A stretch of 64,000 nt of DNA from Sinorhizobium meliloti 4H41. GTDB taxonomy: Bacteria > Pseudomonadota > Alphaproteobacteria > Rhizobiales > Rhizobiaceae. Both the position numbers and the translations under genes were made by a program. Positions 18,516 through 27,500 of the stretch are shown here, piece by piece. A model generated the notes under the pieces. That model was not told where the DNA came from and did no database searches. It was given only the letters and a program-made list of their open reading frames with translations. How positions within the stretch are numbered: position 1 is the stretch's first letter; every line of letters begins with the position of its first letter. The stretch covers positions 496,001 to 560,000 of the forward strand of contig NZ_AQWP01000002.1 in assembly GCF_000375585.1 (NCBI RefSeq), given 5' to 3'.

Positions 18516-19622
18516 ATGACGCCAGCCGAAAGGCCATGCAATGAGACGATCCGGCGAGCGCTCGCGCGGATTCTCGACAGCAAGGGCTTTCAACGCTCCG
18601 AGCGGCTGCGCGCGTTTCTCGCCTATGTAGTGGAAAAGGAGATCCTCGGTGAAGGCGCCCAGTTGAAGGGCTATTCGATTGCCATCGATGTTTTCGGACG
18701 CAGCCAGACGTTCGATGCGGACAGCGATCCGCTTGTACGCGTCCATGCCGGCAAGTTACGGAAGCTGCTCAAGGCCTTTTACGAAACGGACGGCGCAGAC
18801 GAAGAATGGCAGATCGCCATGCCCAAGGGGACCTATGTGCCGGAGTATCGCCGGCGGTCGTCCAGTGTCCCTGTGTCTTCAGGTCACGATACCGCGGGCG
18901 CCCGCAGCCGGCAGCCCGGGCGCAGGCCGCCCTGGCAGCCCGCCCCTTTCTCCTCTCCCTGGGCCGTGCTCACGGTGCTGCCGCTTCTCCTTTTCGTTCC
19001 GCTGCCGGCGTCGGAAATGTCGCTCGAGATCGATGCCGAGGCCAAGCTCGTCAATGGTCCTATGGCCGCCGTCAGGGGCCTTCCCTCTGTCAGCATCAGC
19101 GTGACCGGCCCGCAGCACAAGAGCACCGGACGGTTTGCCGCGCAGTTGCGCGAGGCAGCGCTTCGTCACGGAACGCTTGGGCAGGCAACCGCGTCCGACG
19201 GAGGCGGCGCGTCGGTTTCGGGCAATCAGGCGCTTGCATTCTCCATCGCGCTCACCTGGTACGATGCGCCTGCGGCCGGCATCCGGGTCACGCTTTCCCA
19301 CGACGGCGAAGGCATCCCCCTGCGCCAGGACTTTATTACCGCGGACCGGCTCGATAGCGAGGCCGACATTCTCTACGAAAGCACCTCGCTTGCGGCACAG
19401 CTTTTTGCCCTGGACGGCGAAATCTATGCCCATGCCGCACTGGAAGGCCTGCAAAGCACGCTGATGCGATGCATGTCGGCGACCGCGCAGTACCGCAAGC
19501 TGCTGACGCGCGAAAGCTTTCAGGAGGCGTGGAACTGTCAGCAGAAACTAAAGCCGCTCAAGGGCGATGAGCCCTTCTTCATCCTCTCGGTCAGCAGTCC
19601 GCACAAGATCAACGGTCACTGA
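18516..19622 (+). CDS. Membrane protein with N-terminal winged-helix-like domain of adenylate-cyclase/TPR proteins
   Basis: An ATG at 18516 has GGAG six bases upstream; a TTG at 18504 is a weaker choice. The 368-residue protein starts with the rhizobial module seen at the N-terminus of many putative adenylate cyclases: LRAFLAYVVEKEILGEG, LKGYSIAIDVFGRSQTFD and SDPLVRVHAGKLRKLL. A membrane segment follows (about residues 145-165, WAVLTVLPLLLFVPLP), then a C-terminal region of about 200 residues that would be periplasmic. No cyclase catalytic motif is present. It may be a ToxR/CadC-like membrane regulator. Ligand and targets are unknown. Confidence 0.65.
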   Translation: MTPAERPCNETIRRALARILDSKGFQRSERLRAFLAYVVEKEILGEGAQLKGYSIAIDVFGRSQTFDADSDPLVRVHAGKLRKLLKAFYETDGADEEWQIAMPKGTYVPEYRRRSSSVPVSSGHDTAGARSRQPGRRPPWQPAPFSSPWAVLTVLPLLLFVPLPASEMSLEIDAEAKLVNGPMAAVRGLPSVSISVTGPQHKSTGRFAAQLREAALRHGTLGQATASDGGGASVSGNQALAFSIALTWYDAPAAGIRVTLSHDGEGIPLRQDFITADRLDSEADILYESTSLAAQLFALDGEIYAHAALEGLQSTLMRCMSATAQYRKLLTRESFQEAWNCQQKLKPLKGDEPFFILSVSSPHKINGH

Positions 19623-19912
19623 ACTCTTCAGAGATCGTTCGTCATCCGGTGGGGCGCCCCTGAGCGGAATATGACCAGCTCATAATCACGGCCGACATCA
19701 TGTGTTGCCATTGGTGATCGGTGGTCAACTGGCCCGAGAGTTGTTTTCACGCATAGGCAGCGGTAGTATTTGCCGTTAGTCCGCACGTCTTTCTGGATGG
19801 ACCGCGTGTTCTGCCGAAAGGCAGCTATTCGGAAGCCCTTTTCCATTCGACGCCACTCGATGGCGCCTCCTACGATCTGTACTTGATACGGGCGAAATGC
19901 TTGGAGGAAGAA

Positions 19913-20152
19913 ATGAAGAACTGCACGATCGCTCTCGCTCTCGCAGCCTGCTTCGCCTTGTCCGGCTGCCAAACCGCCTCGATGACCGGGGGGCGGACCG
20001 GTGAGTTCGGCTGCATCGCAGGCACCGTCGGTGGCGCGGTCGTCGGTGGTCTGGCCGGCGCGACCATCGGATCGGGAACCGGACAACTCTGGGCCGTGGG
20101 CGGCGGTGCCGTACTCGGCAGCGCGGCGGGCAGCGCCCTGACCTGCACCTGA
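19913..20152 (+). CDS. Small glycine-zipper lipoprotein
   Basis: The 79-residue protein starts at an ATG nine bases after GGAGGAAG. A signal sequence ends in the lipobox LSGC (Cys at residue 19). A glycine-zipper hydrophobic segment follows (GTVGGAVVGGLAGATIGSGTG) with a second zipper, as in the 17-kDa surface antigen/OsmB-like families. It is probably anchored in the outer membrane. It lies 17 bp upstream of the EF-hand protein gene in the same direction. The 290 bp upstream (19623-19912) hold no convincing gene. Confidence 0.75.
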   Translation: MKNCTIALALAACFALSGCQTASMTGGRTGEFGCIAGTVGGAVVGGLAGATIGSGTGQLWAVGGGAVLGSAAGSALTCT

Positions 20153-20169
20153 CCCAAAGGAACGGGGTG

Positions 20170-20523
20170 ATGAAGAGACCAGTCCTCGTGGCGGCGTTCG
20201 CGCTTTGCCAGGTGATTGCAGCAGCGGCGCAGGATCAGCCGGTGGCCATGAACCAGGGTCAGATGAATCGTCTCGACCGTGACGGGAACGGCGCCGTCGA
20301 CCGGCCGGAATACCAGGCCTTCATGACCTCGGCCTTCGCGAACCTGGACAGGAACAAGGATGGAAGCCTGCGCTCGGAAGAAGTGGCGCAGGTTCTGAAC
20401 GCGCAGCAATTTGCCGCGACCGACGCCAATCGCGACGGGAAGCTCAGCCGAACCGAGTTCCTCAACAGGGTCATGGCCGACTTCAAATCAGCCGACAGAA
20501 GCGGCGACGGCAGCCTCCAATAG
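20170..20523 (+). CDS. Exported EF-hand calcium-binding protein
   Basis: The 117-residue protein has a signal peptide (MKRPVLVAAFALCQVIAAAA). It has three complete EF-hand loops, DRDGNGAVDRPEY, DRNKDGSLRSEEV and DANRDGKLSRTEF, and a fourth cut short at the C-terminus (DRSGDGSLQ). ATG 20170 overlaps a possible GTG at 20167; AAAGGAACGGGG lies upstream. It is probably a periplasmic or secreted calcium binder of the rhizobial 'calsymin-like' type. It forms a likely two-gene unit with the lipoprotein gene and converges with the YcaO operon, leaving only 27 bp between. Confidence 0.8.
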   Translation: MKRPVLVAAFALCQVIAAAAQDQPVAMNQGQMNRLDRDGNGAVDRPEYQAFMTSAFANLDRNKDGSLRSEEVAQVLNAQQFAATDANRDGKLSRTEFLNRVMADFKSADRSGDGSLQ

Positions 20524-20550
20524 GCAGCGCCGCCGCTCGGCCAAGGATGC

Positions 20551-21246
20551 TCAGTCGCGATGCCGTTGCGGAGCCAGCGCCATCGTCTGCGCATAGGCCA
20601 TGGGCGACCGGCTGCCGGGCATGTTCTCGTCGAGCACCAGGGTTTTCACGTCGTCGGAGCGAACGTCCAGCGCAATGACGCGCTCGAGCTTGTCGATCTG
20701 CCATACGGCGTAGCCGAGTTCGGGAACATATCCGCAGTCGCATCCGCAATCCCCGCCGAGGATCTCCCGCGGCTCTTCCGGCAGATACATGATCTGCGGC
20801 TTCGGCAACTTGTAGCAATGCCCCTCATAGGCATAGCCGTATATCACGCCGATGCTCTTGATGTATCGTTCGCCGCCCTTTTCGAAATTCTTCGCCGGTA
20901 TGTTGACGCTGACCGGAAGCTGACTGAACTTCAGCTCATCATCGAAAATGGCCAGGACGATCTGCTGCTTTAAGATACCGGCGAGAACGTCGTTGTCGAC
21001 CGTTCCGATCGCCGCCTCCTTTACTATTCTCACCAGCGTATTCAGGTCTTCGTCCCGAAGCGACGTTTCGCGTAGCGACGACTTGATTCTTTGGCGGATC
21101 TGCTCGTCCGTGATCTTGAATATTTCTTCTCGCGTTGCCGGTCGCCCGTAGAGGCGTACTTCGCTCGGATTGTAGGTATCGTAGATTGGTTTGGACAGGC
21201 CGTCCGGCTCTTTGCCCACCCCGGGATGGCTGCTGCAATTGCTCAT
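20551..21246 (-). CDS. Unknown protein with CGCDCG motif, last gene of the YcaO-TfuA operon
   Basis: I do not recognise the family of this 231-residue, soluble, mixed-charge protein with no signal peptide. The notable feature is the motif GGDCGCDCGY at residues 165-173, with cysteines at 167, 169 and 171; others are at 4 and 144. Residues 40-105 look alpha-helical (EEIFKITDEQIRQRIKSSLRE, EDLNTLVRIVKEAAIG). It starts 21 bp after the metalloprotease stop and is the promoter-distal gene of the operon. As the only gene of unknown type beside a YcaO/TfuA pair, it is the best candidate for the substrate or a scaffold protein. That is inference. Confidence 0.72.
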   Translation of the reverse strand: MSNCSSHPGVGKEPDGLSKPIYDTYNPSEVRLYGRPATREEIFKITDEQIRQRIKSSLRETSLRDEDLNTLVRIVKEAAIGTVDNDVLAGILKQQIVLAIFDDELKFSQLPVSVNIPAKNFEKGGERYIKSIGVIYGYAYEGHCYKLPKPQIMYLPEEPREILGGDCGCDCGYVPELGYAVWQIDKLERVIALDVRSDDVKTLVLDENMPGSRSPMAYAQTMALAPQRHRD

Positions 21247-21267
21247 CTTCCTCTCCTTTTCTGTCCC

Positions 21268-22452
21268 CTATCTCGAGCTGATGATTTCACGCCATGCAAA
21301 ATTCGCCTCCAGAACTCCGGCGGCCGTTCCATCGGCAGCCGCGACGACAGCGGCCGCGGCCTGATCCAGCCGCAAGGTGTCCGGATTGACCGACCGCAGC
21401 GAGGCTGCAAGCGCCTGTCCAACCGCGTCGCGGGCCGAGCGCAGCGCAAGTCCGAAGATCATCGGCTTGATCCGGAAAGCCTCTGCCGTTGCCTGACGGA
21501 ACCGGTCGAAATCATCCTGCTCCAGATGCCGGAGGTCGATATCGAGCAGCCGTATGTCGGCACAGTCGCGTGCCACAAGCTCGCGATGATAGAGCTCGAC
21601 GATCGAGTCGAAAATTGCGCCCACGAAAGGCAGTGCGCGGTCATGCACCTCGCGCGTGACCTCTGACATGCGGCGAAAATTCGTGGCGAGACGGATCTGG
21701 GTTTCCGGACTCGTCTCGGCGAAGCGGTTGAGCTCGTTATAGAGCAGGAGGTTCCCTTTCGTCCGCCTGAGCAGCCTGTCGATCGCGGAATCGAAGTGCA
21801 GGAACGAGATCAGCGACACAAGGTCTGAAAAGGCCTCGGAAAAGGAGAAGAAGTCGTCTCCGCGCGACATAGCCGTCGGTATGCCGGTTTCCGAAAGGAG
21901 GATGAGATGTCCGGTCTCGTGAGCGATGGTGTCGAAATTGAGCGCATAGGGCCGCCTTATTCCGTCGATGTCGGAACAGCCAAGCTCCAGGAAGCCGTAG
22001 CCTGCCTGGGCATTGTCCCAATTCACGAAGGCAACGATCTCCAGCCGCGGAAAGGTCTGATCGAAGAACCAGCGGACCGGTCTGCCCAGATAGCTCTGCC
22101 AGATGTTGAGAACGAAGTGCACACAGGCATAGGCATGCACAGGCAGGAACGCCCGGGAGTCGGGAGACAGGTTGTCGAAATGGCGATCCGGACCCGGTCC
22201 CACCGGCGCGCGAGCGGCGCCGTGAAACGGCGGCAGCCGGTCGAAGCCGTAGGGTTCCTTGTCGTCGAGCGGATCGACGACATACATCGTCGCGTCGCTC
22301 GGCCCTTCGGCGATCTCATCCCTCGGTATGGGCAGCCAGACGCGGTCCGGTTTTTCATAGCCCGGAATGAAGGGTGGCTGAGGGAAAATCCAGAACCGCG
22401 TGCCCAGACGGGAATCGCCGGACTCGAGGGCTTCGTCTCGAAGCAGACGCAT
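21268..22452 (-). CDS. Thermolysin-like (gluzincin) zinc metalloprotease in YcaO-TfuA operon
   Basis: The 394-residue protein has the zinc motif HETGH at residues 178-182 and a downstream FSEAFSD (Glu206). This fits the HExxH...E ligand set of M4/M36-like gluzincins, where the Glu sits in a similar E-xxx-D helix. No signal peptide is evident, so it probably acts in the cytoplasm. That suits a maturation protease of a modified peptide or protein better than a secreted digestive enzyme. It starts 32 bp after the TfuA stop. The N-terminal 100 residues (FWIFPQPPFIPGYEKPDRVW) and C-terminal helical region match nothing I know. Confidence 0.72.
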   Translation of the reverse strand: MRLLRDEALESGDSRLGTRFWIFPQPPFIPGYEKPDRVWLPIPRDEIAEGPSDATMYVVDPLDDKEPYGFDRLPPFHGAARAPVGPGPDRHFDNLSPDSRAFLPVHAYACVHFVLNIWQSYLGRPVRWFFDQTFPRLEIVAFVNWDNAQAGYGFLELGCSDIDGIRRPYALNFDTIAHETGHLILLSETGIPTAMSRGDDFFSFSEAFSDLVSLISFLHFDSAIDRLLRRTKGNLLLYNELNRFAETSPETQIRLATNFRRMSEVTREVHDRALPFVGAIFDSIVELYHRELVARDCADIRLLDIDLRHLEQDDFDRFRQATAEAFRIKPMIFGLALRSARDAVGQALAASLRSVNPDTLRLDQAAAAVVAAADGTAAGVLEANFAWREIISSR

Positions 22453-22484
22453 CGCACACTGCCCCCCGGATGAAAATGCCTAAA

Positions 22485-23267
22485 TTATGGTTTCAATTTA
22501 TAGGTGTTCACCAAATTCGAGTCAATGCCGCCTGCTTCCAGGTCGCGGAGGAAGGTGTTCGTCGCGATCCATTCGCCATCTTGCTGCGGGCCGCGATGCT
22601 GCTCCAGAAGGCTTGGTGCTTGCTGTAGTGCAAGGATCGCGTCGTGCCTCTTCTGTCCGATCATCTGCTCCCGCAGTTCCTTGCTTCTCTCCTGAGCACA
22701 GCCCGCGGCCTGCAAGACCGCGGAAAGCGAGCGCTCCCGGAAGTTCAAGTTTCGCGCAAACGTTGTAAGGCGGTCGCGTTCCGAACGGCTGACGACACCC
22801 AGGCGCCACCACGCGGAGAAGGTTCGCTGCAGGTCGACAAGTGCATCCGTCAAAGGCGGAAAGCCGAGTTCCCGCGGGCCCGAATGTACCGCGACCGCAT
22901 CGTCGGGCGCAGGGTTGGAAAGTGGACCAAGTCCGAAGCGTCGATACCACCTGTAGACGAGACCGACCCCGATCATGCCGAAAGCGTCAAGCTCCGCGGC
23001 TCTGAGCGCGCCCATGCTGGCGGCGCCGATAACGACGATCCCTTGCGCCATCGCCCAGAGAATTTCCTTGTGCCGGACAGCCGGTCTGTCTTCGAACTGC
23101 CCGTCGATCAGAATCATGGCCCGCGGTCGAAAGGCATGTGCCGCAAGCAGGACATCCCCCTGGGCGGCCGGCTGCAGATAAATCGCGTCGAGGATTTTTT
23201 CCGCCTCGGCAAGACGCAGCGTCGGACCGAGAAACACCAGGATCGGATTGTCGCCTCGGCCAGCCAT
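22485..23267 (-). CDS. TfuA-like protein, YcaO partner
   Basis: The frame opens at 23378 inside the YcaO gene, but the ATG at 23267 (MAGRGDNPILVFLGPTL) begins the conserved domain, leaving 7 bp after the YcaO stop and giving 260 residues. The TfuA core is textbook: FLGPTL, YLQPAAQGDVL, ILIDGQFEDRPAVRHKEILW and GAASMGALRAAEL. The family is named from trifolitoxin biosynthesis. In methanogens and thioviridamide-type pathways TfuA assists YcaO in forming thioamides, probably by supplying sulfide. It is followed at 32 bp by the metalloprotease gene. Confidence 0.9.
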   Translation of the reverse strand: MAGRGDNPILVFLGPTLRLAEAEKILDAIYLQPAAQGDVLLAAHAFRPRAMILIDGQFEDRPAVRHKEILWAMAQGIVVIGAASMGALRAAELDAFGMIGVGLVYRWYRRFGLGPLSNPAPDDAVAVHSGPRELGFPPLTDALVDLQRTFSAWWRLGVVSRSERDRLTTFARNLNFRERSLSAVLQAAGCAQERSKELREQMIGQKRHDAILALQQAPSLLEQHRGPQQDGEWIATNTFLRDLEAGGIDSNLVNTYKLKP

Positions 23268-23274
23268 CGCACAC

Positions 23275-24504
23275 TCATCGCAGGACGAAAAAGGGAGAGG
23301 CGCCGGGAAGAACCGTTCGCACGCAATGAACGCCCGCCTGCTCGTCGGCACCCACGGGAATGGCCAGCACAGGTCCAAGACCGGCTTCGACCACCCGGTC
23401 TATCAATGTACCGGGATCCGGAGTCGCCGCGGGCGTCGGCTCTGCCGGCTTGGCCGCCAAATCGGCGAGGACGAGCTCGCGGGCCTTCGCCACCGCGCCA
23501 TCGGTGCTCCTGCGGTAATGTTCCCTCGTCTGGTCGTCACGGGCGCCGGAGATCGCCCCTGCCCTTGCCGAGAGCGCCTCCAGCATTGCGCGGGCCGCCG
23601 CCATTTCGATGCTGGGCCCGGCGGCGTAGCCTTCCGTCGGCAACGCAAGGATGGGTTCCCCGAGCCCGGCCTCGACCGCCTGACACCAGACGACGGCAAC
23701 AGCCGCCGGCGACGGAGCGAGCCACAGTGCAAACGATATCCCGCGAGCGCCCGCGAGCGATCGGATATGATCCACCCCGTCACCGAGTCCGTGGGGCGCA
23801 ATGCGCCACCGGTCGAAGAAGCCGTGCGTTGCGAATGCGCGTGCGATGGCGTCCCGTTCAAGGCATTCCCATAATCCGTGCAGGAAAGCGCCATGGGGGC
23901 TCGTATGGCAGGCAAGCCCTGTGGTCGTCCGCAGAAAGACGCCGTCATGGGCCGGCTGCGGTTCGCTGTAGCACGTATGCACAAGTTCCAGCGGCACCGG
24001 GTGCGCAGAGCCGCCGACGACATCGATACCGTCGATCCAGGCAATTGTCCTTTGCCGCCATTTCCCGCGCCACCGCGGAACCACGAGGTTGTCAAAAAGG
24101 TCGTCGGCAACGTCGAGTTGGTCGGCCGTCGCCAGAAAGGTCCGTTCCGCCGGAATGGTCTCGGCGAAATAACGCTCGAGCGATTCCATCAGCGCGCCGA
24201 CTGCCGCCTCCGCCCTCGACAGGCCCCGCCCGAGGGACGTGACCTCTGAAAGCGCGGCGGGGCGGACAGCCTGCATCACCGGCAGGCCGATGCGGTCGAG
24301 CCCCGTCAGATCGCCGAGGCGGGTGATGCGCGCGCGGCGGCAGAGTGGCGGCAGGGCAGCGAGACAGCGCTCCAGGCTCCCCTCGACCAGATCATCCGAA
24401 AAGGGCGCCTTCCGCGCGGACACGAACGAGGCATAGAGATCAGCGAGGGGGCCGCGTGCGCCCTCGTTCGACTTCGCACCATTTCGTTCAGCGCCCAATG
24501 GCAA
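23275..24504 (-). CDS. YcaO-family ATP-dependent peptide-modifying enzyme (TfuA-associated)
   Basis: The C-terminal 409 residues of a long frame are the real protein. The likeliest start is a TTG at 24504, with GGGAG seven bases upstream, overlapping the cyclase gene end by 17 bp; another TTG lies at 24498. YcaO motifs are complete: GDLTGLDRIGLPV, ALMESLERYFAE (Mg/ATP site), GLWECLERDAIARA and AARAMLEALSARAGAISGARDD. YcaO enzymes use ATP to activate backbone amides for cyclodehydration or thioamidation. No E1-like partner is present and the C-terminus lacks the proline-rich tail of azoline cyclodehydratases. Pairing with TfuA therefore points to thioamide-type chemistry. Confidence 0.88.
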   Translation of the reverse strand: MPLGAERNGAKSNEGARGPLADLYASFVSARKAPFSDDLVEGSLERCLAALPPLCRRARITRLGDLTGLDRIGLPVMQAVRPAALSEVTSLGRGLSRAEAAVGALMESLERYFAETIPAERTFLATADQLDVADDLFDNLVVPRWRGKWRQRTIAWIDGIDVVGGSAHPVPLELVHTCYSEPQPAHDGVFLRTTTGLACHTSPHGAFLHGLWECLERDAIARAFATHGFFDRWRIAPHGLGDGVDHIRSLAGARGISFALWLAPSPAAVAVVWCQAVEAGLGEPILALPTEGYAAGPSIEMAAARAMLEALSARAGAISGARDDQTREHYRRSTDGAVAKARELVLADLAAKPAEPTPAATPDPGTLIDRVVEAGLGPVLAIPVGADEQAGVHCVRTVLPGASPFFVLR

Positions 24505-27500
24505 TGCCGAGCTCCCGCATCGAATGCCTCGCTCGCCTGATGAGCGCCGTCGCCCCTTGGCTTTCCGCGATTTCAACGGCGCACCGCAGGTCTGTGGCGA
24601 CGGCATCCTTACGCTCGCCTGCCCGCGCCCGGAGAATGGCGCGGCATCGGTGCAACTCCGCCAGCCAATAGGCATGGCCGGTTTCCTCCCCCCTGCCGAT
24701 CGCTTCGTTAACGACGTCGATCGCCGGCTCGATCTTGCCGGCGAGACCCAGCAAGGTAGCGTGCATGCAGAGATAGATTGGCAGATCCGCCACCGTCCCA
24801 AGTTCGCGCAGAAGCGCCAGGCCATTTTGAAAGGTGGCATGGCCACTCGCAAGGCTCGTGCGGTGCGCCTCGGCCCACCCGCTGAAGAGAATCGACAGGC
24901 CGGACAGGGACTGCATTTTGTGCCGCTTTGCGAAATCCGCCATTCGTGCCGAAACCTCGACGAGCCTTTCGAAATCGTCCCGGTAAAAAGCAGACACCGC
25001 TTCGGTATCCAGGGAGTGTGCCTTGCTGTGCGCATGCGCTATCCGGTCCGTGAAAGCGATCATTCTCGATAGCGCCGCGTCCGAGGCTTTCGTGCGCCCC
25101 GTGAGCCATAGGGAGAGCGCGAGTTGGCCGAGGCCACAAACCTTCGCATCATGCCCGCCGAATTCCGTTCGGCTCTCTTTGGCGCGCTTCTCGTCATAGA
25201 GCGCCAGGCCGGCCTTGATCGCCTCCTGCGTTTCCCGATGCCGGCCGAGATTGAAATCGATCGCCCAAATGCAGTGGTTGACCTGGAGCTGGATTTCCGG
25301 TTCGTTGGCCTTTGACAGCATCGACCGCACCTCCAGGGCTCGGTCGTGCATCACCCGAAAATCGGATCCGGTGAACCACCACCCCCAATAGATCGGAAAC
25401 CACTTCGACTGTTCCGACAAGGGGCGACGGCGGGCAATTTCCACGCCCTCCTCGTATAACCGCCGTGCCGGCGGCGAGTTAAGTCCCACTAGACCGGCCA
25501 CGACCGGGCCGAGGGCAGTAAACGCCGAAAGCTTCAGAGGTTCGGCTGTGTCGCTCTCGCTCAATTGGCCGCAAAGAGCCAGGGCATGTTCCAGAAATTG
25601 CCTCGCCTCTATCATTGCGGACCGGCTCGAACTCTCCTTCCCCGCGGCGATAAACAAGGGGACGGCCTCTTCGACAAGCCCCGCCCTTTCCGCATGCTCG
25701 GCAAGCGCGCCGGTATCGATCCAGGCCGCCATGCCACGATTTTGGTTGACCGCTGTGAAGAGCCGCCGATGCAGCACCTGCCGCTGCTTGCGCAGCACGG
25801 CATTGTAGATCGTCTCCTGGATCAGCGTATGCCGGAAGCCGTAGGCGGTGCGCCCCGGCACCCTTATCCGCGTCAGGAATCCCGTCTCGCAGAGAGTATC
25901 GGCTGCGTTCGCAAGCGCGCTCTTGCCGAAATCGGGTAACAGAGCCCGAAGCAGCGGCAACGTCACCTGCGTGCCGGCGACTGCCGCCGCGCGCGCGACC
26001 TCCCTGGCCGTGCCGAGCTGCTGCAGGCGGGATTCCAATATCGACTCGAACGCCGACACATGCGACGGGTTGGCGCTCTCCGACAGGCGCATCGTGTCGG
26101 GCTCGACATTTTGGGACACCCATTGACAGATCTCCTCGATGAAGAGCGGAACGCCACCGGATATCCGTTCGGTCGCGTCGAAGAGATCGGGAAGCAGCGC
26201 CAGGCGGTGCTCCGGCCATTTTGCCTTTATCGCCAGCCTGGTTTCATCCGAATCGAGTGGCCGCAACGCAAGCCGCGTCGGGTTGGCGGCGTCGAGCCAT
26301 TCCGAAGCATAGGAAGGACGCGACGTCGTAACGAGCAAGACGGGGAATTTTGCAATGATCCTCGCAGCTTCGCCAAGCAGGTCACGCGATGTCGGATCGA
26401 TCCAGTGGACGTCCTCGACAGCCACCACCACCGGCCCGCGTCGGCACACGGCTTCCAATGCACGGAGCATGGCGCGATGAGCCTTCTCGCGGATCGCCTT
26501 CGGATCTTCGTTCGACTGCAGACGGCTGCCCTGCGCCCCGAGCAGGTAGGAGAAGACATCGACGACCTCCGCGTCCCTGATACCGTTGCGTTCGAACAGC
26601 GCCGCCACCGCGGCGGTCGTCGGACCCATCTGCCCTCCACTCCCCGACGCCGCCTCGGGGAGATTGTTCAAGAGGGGATGAAGTGTCGAGCGGAAACCGC
26701 CGGGCAGGCACTGGAAGAAGAGAAGCTTGGAACGCTTGGCGCGCGTCCGCCTGCGAATTTCCCTGAGAAGACGCGATTTGCCGATGCCGGCGTCCCCTTG
26801 GATCAGGACCACGGAGCCTTGTCCCGCAAGAACGCCATCCCAAAGTTGCCCGATAGTATGCAGTTCGTTCTCACGGTTGATAAGCGGCCCGCCCATCCGT
26901 CCGAAAGCATAGAAGCGGTCCACTCCCAATTTATGACCGAGCGCGCGCCACACCTTCTCAGGCGCCGCAAAGCCCTTGAGCTCCTTGCTGCCCTGAAACA
27001 CGAAGGCATGGGATCTGCCGGCAAGGTGACGTGTCTCCTCGCAGACCAGAACGCTGTTCGGGGCCGTGATGGCCTGCAGCCGGGCAGCCATGGCAAGCGC
27101 CGCGCCTGTGACCGGTTCCCGAGTCCAGCCTTCGCGGGATCCTTCGCGAACGAGGGCTACCGACGTGGCGATGCCCACGCGGACCTGCAGATCGTCCTGC
27201 CCCGCCTCGCGGCCGACGCGCTTGCAGGCCTCTACGATCCCGAGCCCAGCGCGGATTGCGAGCGAGGCGGCGTCCTTCGCCTCGAGTTCGATCGGGAAGA
27301 GCGCAACACCGCCGTCGCCGGCCTCGTGCTGCATCACGCCGGAATGCGATGCGATCGCTTGTTTGGAAGCAAGCTGAAAGGCGGACATCAGTTCCTGATA
27401 GTCCTCGATATCCATCACGTGCATCAGATCGGTCGACCCGACCAGATCATAGCAAAGCGCCGTGACGATACGCCGCTCGCCGCCACGCACGGAAGAGCCG

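Noticed and set aside
19628-19846. Minus-strand frame of about 72 residues (MEKGFRIAAFRQNTRSIQKD start) in the gap before the lipoprotein gene
   Set aside because: No convincing ribosome-binding site, no recognisable family, and it lies antisense in a promoter region.
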